From assembly GCF_023973825.1 (NCBI RefSeq), contig NC_090123.1:913501-977500 (forward strand): a stretch of DNA of 64,000 nucleotides, written 5' to 3'. Position 1 is the stretch's first letter, and the number at the start of each line of letters is the position of its first letter. The translations under genes were made by a program, and so were the position numbers. Origin of the DNA: Plasmodium brasilianum. Taxonomy: Eukaryota > Apicomplexa > Aconoidasida > Haemosporida > Plasmodiidae. Of this stretch, positions 55,742-64,000 are shown one piece after another. Below the pieces are notes generated by a model. It made no database searches, was not told where the DNA came from, and saw only the letters and a program-made list of their open reading frames with translations.

Positions 55742-58700
55742 TTACTTTTCGCTCAATGAGTGCAACTCGTTCAACAACTCTCCCTGAAAAAGAAGGAAAA
55801 ATTGAAAAATCGAAAAATTGAAAAATCGAAAAATTGAAAAATTGAAAAATTGCGTAATGACACAATGGCAAAATACGTAACGTAAATTAAAATGGAAAGG
55901 ATGCGAATTCGTTTTGCTCTATTACTATCGTTATGTGGATAAGCAGGTTAGCCTTTTTGCAAAATAGTTCATATAAAACCTCGCAGGAGTAAAAAGGAAT
56001 TTGTCTGCATAGAGGAGAGAAGAAAATGTGTAAAAGTGTGAGACGCGGAACATGAAATGGAAAATGAGAAATGCACAACGTGAAATGCAAAATAAACATT
56101 AAAAATTAAATATTAGAAAAAAAAAAAATAAATAATAAATAAAACGAAAAAATAAAACGAAAAAGGAAAAGGAGAAAGGAAAAGGAAAAAGGAAAACCCA
56201 ATAAAAATTGCATAAGCGAACATGTATGGCAGTTTTGTGTGAATGTGCCTATTTCCGAAGAAAAGACCTTAGTACCCCTTTTTTCACTGCGTCAATATGT
56301 TACGTTGCTACTTCGCCAACATGCTGTTAATTTTTCGTTTTAAAATTACTAGCTAACTAGCTAACTAGCTTTTTTTTTTTTTTTTTTTTTTTTCTCTTGC
56401 TCCATTTTTACCTTAACAAATCATCAAATAAAACATTTTTTACCAAAAAACTGTCCGATCTTTTATGCAGATTGAGCAATATGGACTGGATGAAAAAGTC
56501 AGGTTTCATATCTGCGTACACATTTAACGCTAAGTTTGGGAAAATGTACTTTTTTGAGATTTTATAAATCTCTTTAAAGAAAAGGAAAATTTTCTTGTTC
56601 ACTGGATGAAAGAGATGAATGCTTCCATCATTTGAAATGGACATGACTGAATTTGATTTTTGATTTGTGTGCAAAAGATTAATAAATTTAATAATTCTTC
56701 TATTAAAGTTAAAATAATTAAATATATAGAGATGGTCAATATCTTGACAATTTTTATACGAAAATATGAAGAAATTGTTGTACACATCCATTGCAATAAT
56801 AGAGATGTAGGAATTAAAAATTATATAATGACAACATAATATATTTAAATTATAGCTGTAGAATGTTTTTGATATGGATATAATGCTTCGGCTATCATAT
56901 TGTTGTTCATAATTATACATATTTATATAAATACCTTTATACAAATCAGCAATAATAATAAAATTTCTCACTATTTTAATATCACTAATAAAAAAATTGT
57001 TGTCAATAAAAGCACCTTTTGTAAAGTCATTTTCATTCACTTCATGAATATATAATTTTGAGTTTATGCAATGAAGAATATTGCAGTAGCATGTACTCAT
57101 CATATTATTGTGCCTGTTTTTTCCGCTAATCCAGTTTACTATATTTTTATTATTATCTTTACAGTATTTATCCTCAACAGTTAGAATTTCTCCCTGTTCA
57201 GTTCTGCCGCCATTTTTGTAATTCATGTTACTATTACTGGTACTTCTACTCATATTGGCACTGCTACTCATATTGATACTGCTACTCATATTGCCACTGC
57301 TATTCATATTGATACTGCTATTGCCAATGTTACTGTAAAAATAAAATGGATAAATCTGCGTAACACAGCTGTTATATGTCTTCTTCATGTGCAAAACTAA
57401 TTTTCCCCTTTTCTCCCCACCATCAGTCAAGCTGTTTACATTACCATCCGGAGTGCTTCCCACCTTTTCATTATTATCCGCTTCGCTTCCTCCATTTGCA
57501 GTATCTCCCAAAACATTTCCCCCCTTTTCATTACTCACCTCAAAGTTGTGTTCGCTTTCTAACAAGGTGCTTGCAACAGCTTTGGATCTATCCACTTTTA
57601 TAATATCGTTATTAGTAGAACTTCCCACCATTTCAATGTTCCTATTACCCTCATGGTTCGTGCTGCTAAGAATTTCTGAGCCCACATCATGTTTGTGTAA
57701 ATACTGCCCCCTTTCGCTTTCATTATACCTTACAAATATCTTGCTAAAATCAAATATGTAAATATTTCCTTGAGTTTCAATACGTTCATTAATGTTAAGA
57801 CCTGTCCCTACATAAATGAATTCTCTATCATCTAAACATCCGAATGATATACATTGAATTTCTTCACTATGCTCAAAAATGTAATAACCATACACATTTT
57901 TACTATTTTCATGAAATAACAATAGTTTATAATATTTTGCAAAAGTTTTCACTGATTGAATTAATTTATTATTCTTTCTTATTGCCTTTTCATCATCCAG
58001 TGTGTTAGTATCCTCTGCTTGTCCACTTAAAAAACTTTTTACTTTGTGTGTATATTGACTGTTAATGCAGTCGTTCAGGTATACATTAGGAACACATTGC
58101 ACTTCTTCATTTGCATATATGGTATTATTCTTCAGTTCCTCCTTTTGAATGTTTAACCTCTTTTTTAATAATTTTTTTAAGCAATCATATTCATCATACT
58201 TTATTCGAACAACTGCACACACGATCTTACCATACGTTACTCTGCACTCCTGCGCAGTATGCAGAGTTCGGCGGTTCCTGCAGATTGCACGTGTATTTTC
58301 CAAGTTCCCATTATTCACTCCGTCACCCCACTTCTTGTCCAACTCTGCGGCCATTTCTCTAACCACGTCTTTATCTACGTTCTTATCTACGTTCTTATCC
58401 GCGTTCTTATCTACGTTCTTATCCGCGTTCTTATCCGCGTTCTTATCTACGTTCTTATCCGCGTTCTTATCGAGTTGATCTACACATTTGCCCCCTTTGT
58501 GGATTGCCCTTTTTTCCCCTTTCCTCCCTCTTTTCCTTGCTTTTTTTAAAATATATTCATATTTAGAAACACAAAACTTGTAAATGTAAGGGTGGGTAAC
58601 AAACGTTTTCGAAATAATATCATCATTGATGGATAGATTAATTAACTTATTCCTTTTTAAAAAAAGTAAATTATTTCGTACTTGTACGAAATTTACGTTA

Positions 58701-61700
58701 CTGTATGTACACTGGAAAGAAAAGGAGCAGGCTTCACTTATCACATTAGTAACTTCAGTTTTTAATTCTACCTCGTCGCAATAGTTGGGCTGCCCAGAAC
58801 TACTGGAATGATTGTATCTCTTCACATCAACATAATTGCATTCCTTATCATTTATACTAAATATGTGAAAGCATTTATTTGAAAAACTTATGAATTCATT
58901 GTTATCAATTTGTATTATACCTTTAACATAGTCCATGTTAGTCTCACAATCGTTTCTACCCTCCAACTTTTTATACCACCTCCTTAACACATTCGTTGTA
59001 CCATCGTCTCGATTACTACAATTAATACTATTACCATTAGCATAATTGGCAATATCACAATTCATACTGGTATACCTATAGTTCCAATCATTACTACCAA
59101 TAATCCGACCGCCTTTCAGTTTTTCATTGTCCACACTATGAATAAATAATTTTCCCTTATAATTTGACAAAAGCAAAAGAGGAAAATTTGTGTGATACTG
59201 TTTCATCAATCTTGTTATCTTTTCACCATGAGCTCCTTCCTTATTGCCATCCGAGACATCATGTATGGTTATATTCTCCATATTAATATGTGGATACACA
59301 ATTATACAATTTTTAACAATACTTTTTTCTTTTCCCAACTTATTCCGCCCCTTCATTATTTCCCTATTTTTTCCCCTATTTTTTCCCCTATTTTTTCCCC
59401 TATTTTCACCTGAACAGTTAATAAAATTCTGACCATCGAGTAGTACATAACATCCATTGTTCAATTCATGCTTATCCGTTGAAGTGGTAACAACTACTGT
59501 TGAACTGTTTAGCTTAACAGAATTGTCTTCTTTCAAAAAATAAATATTGCTAATTAACGGTTGAACATACTTGTGAATAATTATTTTAAATTTTAATTTT
59601 TTAAAGTCTGTTATGGGAACAAATGTTTTGTATATTAATATAGGTCTTCCAGTTAAAAAAATAATTAGGATATAATCCATGCCCAACTTGAAAAAAAAAA
59701 TGTTTACTATTTTTTCCTTATTATATATGTTTAAGAAATTTATCTTTTCTCTTTCGGTCTTGTTTATTTCCCCTTTTATGGTCCCCTTCTTTTTCACGCA
59801 GTTGTACACAAACTTGGGAACACATAACAAAGAATTGCTTTTAAAAATTGTTTGTGTCTGGTCCAAATTAAAAATTTGAAAGGAATTATATTCATTGTTT
59901 AAAAAGCACAGATAGCTATCCGCTTTTTTTTTAAGAACAGAAATACAACGAATATTATTTATGTGTGTATAAGGAGTAAGTATATTATCCACATTTACAT
60001 GGTCATACTTTTTTAAAAAATTATGAAACATGGTCATATTTTTTATTTTAAAAAGTGTAGAAATATATCCCTTTTCATGAACATTGTCATAATATTGAGA
60101 ATAATAATTTTTTAAAACATGACATTTTAAAAAATTAATAAAATGAAATATGTTCAAATGCTGTCCTTTATAATCATGTATCAAACAATGTAATATGCAC
60201 AAATTACAAATAGAATTTAGTTTCAAAATTTTTTCGACAATTTTTGCTATTGCATCACTGTCAAATATGAATACAGAACAGGTACAATTTTCCTGTAGAA
60301 GGATTAAGTACCTATTCACTAATTTACACGACAGAACAACATTTTGTAGATTTATTTTTTTTATTAATATATATGTATTTTCATATAAAAGTAGATTTAT
60401 TTCATTTTTGCAAACTTGTATTAATATATGGTTAAAATTTAATAAAGCTATGCAGCATTCCTCTAAATTTAATGAACTCTTCTTCTTCATCATCCTCATC
60501 TGCGTCGTCTTCTGCTCCTTTTTTTCAGATAAAAAAAAGTCGAGCAGTCTACATATCAAAATATGTTCAACCGTCTTTATTTCGTTATATACAAACGGAT
60601 GTCTATCTTTTAGCTCGTTCAAAAAAGAAGTAAACTTCTTCATATGAGTAGCTAAATGCATCTTCTTTTCTTCATATTTATCCTCTTCGTGCATTACGAT
60701 ATGCGGAACATAGACCATCCTTAAATACATTTCTATATCTCTAATGCTGAAGAAAAGAAAATGAAAATTTTTAAAAAATTGTAAACACTCTTCGACGGTT
60801 TCTTTTCCCGTCAACTGCGAGTCCTCCTCTAAGAAAGTTTCATACTCTGTGTCAACTCCGTCCTCTATGACGACTTCCTCCTCTTCCTTCGTGAATATGT
60901 AGATAACTTTTCCGTATATATCCTCACCTTTCATATGTGCACCCATAGCATTGGTTAGAAAATTATCGCAACTGCAGTTTCCTCTTTCGATCGCTAATTT
61001 GGATGCAGTTCCTTCTGTCGTCCCCTCTTCACCCACTTCTTCATCCGCCGCTTCACCCTCTTGTTCCTTTCGCCCGTCCTGCTGCTCTTCCCCCGTGTCT
61101 GAATAACCATCCGAATAATTAACATCATTGAGCGCATCGTCAAAAAAGTTATTACTAATTACAACATCGTGGTTAACAACACCGATATCGGAGCGATACA
61201 TCCACATGTTTTTGGAAAACTGCCTTAGCAAAAAACATCTCTTCATTTTACTATTTTCATAAATAGCATAATATTCCCATGCTTTCTTCCTTTTTAAAAA
61301 TGAAATGTTGTATATACAAAACAAAATACACTCTCTATTTTTACAATTTTTTTGAACAGGTTTATCCTCCTCATGAATGGTAATAACTGCATTTAACTTA
61401 TTAGTATTTTCCGTAGAATATTTTATTTGATTCTTCCCTTTTTCCCCATTCATTTTTTTTTCCAAAGTAATTAAAACATACTGAAAAAGAGCTTTTTCTT
61501 TTTTTTTCTTTTTTTTTTTTCCTTCTTTTTTTCTTTTCTTCCTTTCTGCGAAGCATACATTTGTTATGGTAACCGCTTCCTCAAACAATAGGTCCAATTT
61601 ATGGACTAGTGGAATTTGGAAGAATACTTTTTCTATTGTGCTATGTTGCTTACATCCAACAAGAGCAAAATAGATGCTTTTAGCTAGTGAGTTTCCTTCT

Positions 61701-64000
61701 TCGTTTAACTTACACAAGTCAGTTAGCAATCCCTTAACTCTAATTTTGTCCATGAGGATAATTTTTCCATTTTTCATTTGGTATTTGTTGCCTTTTCCCG
61801 TTCTGTTCTCATTTTCTTTTCCCTCTTCCTGCGACAAAAGATCAGCTGTGCTGCCATAATTTCCTCGTCCGTTTTCACTACCGACTCCTCTTCCATTTGC
61901 ATTTTCCTTATCTACATTCATTTCTATTTTTTTTTTGCTTTTTTTTTTCTTCTTCAAAATGAACAGCGGGGAGGAGTACTCTATGATCCCCTGCGCGTTA
62001 ATTCTAGAGAAATTATTTTCGAGCATTTTTATTTTATTTTTGTACTTTTTAAACAAGAGGTTGTACTTGTTGTTGTTGAGCTCCCTCGTGTATTCATTAA
62101 CGTTTACATTTTTATTTAAATAGTTGAGTAAATCAAACAAGAAATTGTTGTTTCTTCTGAATTTTCTGACTTTTCTGACTTTTCTGTATTTCCTTTGTTT
62201 TTTGCCTTTTCGGAATTTTTCATCTTTTTTGCATTTTTTTTCGTTCCTCTTTTGACGAATAAATGGTGGTATCTCCTTTTTACATAACGCATTTTTTTCC
62301 ACCTCAATTTTATCTGTTTTTAAAGAATTCTCTCCTTCGCTATTTTCTGAACATTTGTATTTTTTGTCATTACTTGTACAGGTTAAATTTGGACGGTCCG
62401 GACAAAAATCCTTTTTCCATTTTTTTTTTTTTTTTGAAGAATTTAATAATACTGTTGCTAACTTTCTTTTCCGACGATTTAACAGTATCAAATCATTCCT
62501 TTTATTCCCCTTCACATATTTTACTTTTCTGTTATTCTGTTTTCTTAACACAGTAATATCTGCCCTTCCACATATACCATCATAACAACATAAAAAATAC
62601 ACATCCTTGTGAAGAGAAAAAATAGCTGACCTTGTTAAGGTATATTTAAAAATATGCGTTTTTTTCCATTTAATTAAGTTTATTAAATCATTAAAATTTT
62701 TTGATAAATTTCCTTCTATGATACAATTTTTACTTAAAATAAATATTTTTTTTTTTTTATAGTATAAATAGAATTTTTTAAAAGTTGTATTTAAATATGA
62801 GTAATCATAAAACAAACAATTGTTTTTTATTAACTGAAAAATATTATTCATATAACAACTTTTATTAAAAAAATAAATTATTTTCTTATAGTTATTTAAA
62901 TTTAAAATGTACACATAATCGTAACATACACATATAAGGATGTTTTGCACTCTCAGGATGTCCAGTATATCATTCGGGAAGTCTTTTATAAAATTAACCA
63001 CGTCCAATTTATCCTTTTCTATTTTTACGATCAGCAGTTTCAAACCCAGGTCTTCCAGCTTCGTGTGTCCTATGTTCACCTGCGGAAAGGGGGGAGGGGC
63101 AGAAAATGGCGTGCGCCAAACATATGTACACGCAATATCGCATATTTATATACACATAAGCAGGTAATCATGCATATTATTTATGTATACATGTATATAT
63201 ACACACGTTTGCACATTTTCTTTCTAGCTTTGTCGCTCCCTTTTCCTTACCGCATCGTTCTGAAGTAATATGTGGGCGCTGTCCGCGTAAAAAAAAATTT
63301 TTTTCACAAAAATGAAATTCTTGTAAATTTGTTCTAAACTAACTGTAGTAACATTTTCCAAAAATAGATCTGTGGAAAAGTAGTTCGTGTTGATATCTCT
63401 ACCTCCTACAATGTCTGCATGTTTACGTCCTTTTTCGTTACTACATTTTTCTATGCTGATTTGCTTTTTCTCTCTCGTCGTATAAAAAAAGGTATATACA
63501 GTTTTAAAATCATATGAAAAAGATATATGGAAATTACAAAAGTTTGCACTGCACTTTTTATATTTCTTTCTCTTTTTAAATTTTAATGAATAAAAACTAT
63601 CTAAAAAATGGAAGCTTCGACGTTCTCTTCTACTTTTGTTGTTACTATTTTGGTTGAAATTAAGATGAAACATATGTTCGTCGTTGTAACACTTGTCATC
63701 ATGCGAACTGCTCTTTTTTTTATGTGCACGATTATTCTTCCAATCTGAAGTGAAATTTGAGGTATTACTTCTGCTTATGTTACTGTTTGTCAATAGGTTC
63801 AATATCTTGATTTTTTTTTTTTTTTTTTTTAAACTGACAAGTTTGTAGGAAGTGGGAACTAATTTTTGCCTTTTACTACAATTGTGGATACTTCCATTAC
63901 CGCTACTGCTACTGCTACTGCTACCACCTCCACTGCTACCCCTTTTTGTTCTTTTTTTTTTTTTTACTCCCGCCCCCTGGATGCCATTCCTATTGTATTT
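55742..64000 (-). CDS. CPSF160-like subunit of mRNA cleavage/polyadenylation factor, 5' end cut by window
   Basis: Exons 64000(open)-63251, 63079-56412, 56004-55926 and 55783-55742 join in frame (about 2510 codons visible). CPSF160 (CPSF1) is the three-propeller scaffold that holds the poly(A) signal-binding module; relatives are DDB1 and SF3b130. Support comes mostly from the C-terminal third: DDREFIYVGTGLNINERIET then GNIYIFDF; GAFIDNNFFISDIKIVRNF and IIIADLYKGIYINMYNYEQQ (compare GMAFID..QMISVKNFILAADVMKSI in human); IIAMDVYNNFFIFSYKN; SNDGSIHLFHPVNKKIFLFF; and a last exon GELLNELHSLSEK that equals the LDGELLxRYLxLS end of CPSF1. The N-terminal and middle parts hold charged and repeat insertions (NADKNVDKN array near 58370-58465). 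The 5' end beyond 64000 is missing. DDB1 or SF3b3 is less likely but not excluded. Confidence 0.75.

Noticed and set aside
58111..58549. Plus frames opposite the CPSF160-like exon
   Set aside because: Antisense shadows of a repeat (NADKNVDKN) in a clearly coding minus exon.

Overview
The window is nuclear DNA of a malaria parasite (Plasmodium). The genes are AT-rich, carry many short introns with GTAAGT/GTATGT-like donors and T-rich acceptors, encode Asn/Lys/Ser-rich low-complexity insertions, and are separated by long poly-A/T and minisatellite-filled gaps. The PNP, Rab1A, ribose-5-phosphate isomerase, PSOP12 and class II photolyase proteins are all of Plasmodium type. From memory, the gene order matches a block of P. 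falciparum chromosome 5 in reverse. The PNP reads closer to the P. vivax/malariae/ovale branch than to P. falciparum. I cannot fix the species.

Layout, left to right: MORN-repeat protein (-, cut by the left edge); ribose-5-phosphate isomerase (+, 5 exons); a small multi-exon membrane protein, possibly mitochondrial (+); tRNA-Phe (+); class IIb aspartyl-tRNA synthetase with repeat insertions (-); Nudix-like protein (-); candidate small membrane protein (-); UvrD-type helicase (+); TTLL9-like tubulin ligase (+, 5 exons); two-exon membrane protein of unknown function (-); Rab1A (+); candidate 69-residue protein (+); PSOP12, a secreted 6-Cys-family protein (-, 2 exons); candidate spliced microprotein (-); class II CPD photolyase (+, 2 exons); TIM16/PAM16 (-, 2 exons); EngB-type GTPase (+, 6 exons); PNP (+); and a CPSF160-like mRNA cleavage factor (-, at least 4 exons, cut by the right edge).

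The genes form no operon. They are ordinary eukaryotic neighbours covering pentose phosphate and purine salvage, tRNA charging, DNA repair, vesicle traffic, tubulin modification, mitochondrial import, mRNA 3'-end formation and an ookinete-stage secreted protein. Exon models were built by hand from splice motifs and reading phase, and every joined model keeps frame. The most unusual material is a set of short unannotated spliced ORFs, minisatellites inside introns, a possible alternative 3' end on the membrane-protein gene, and an Asp-box motif at the PSOP12 exon junction.
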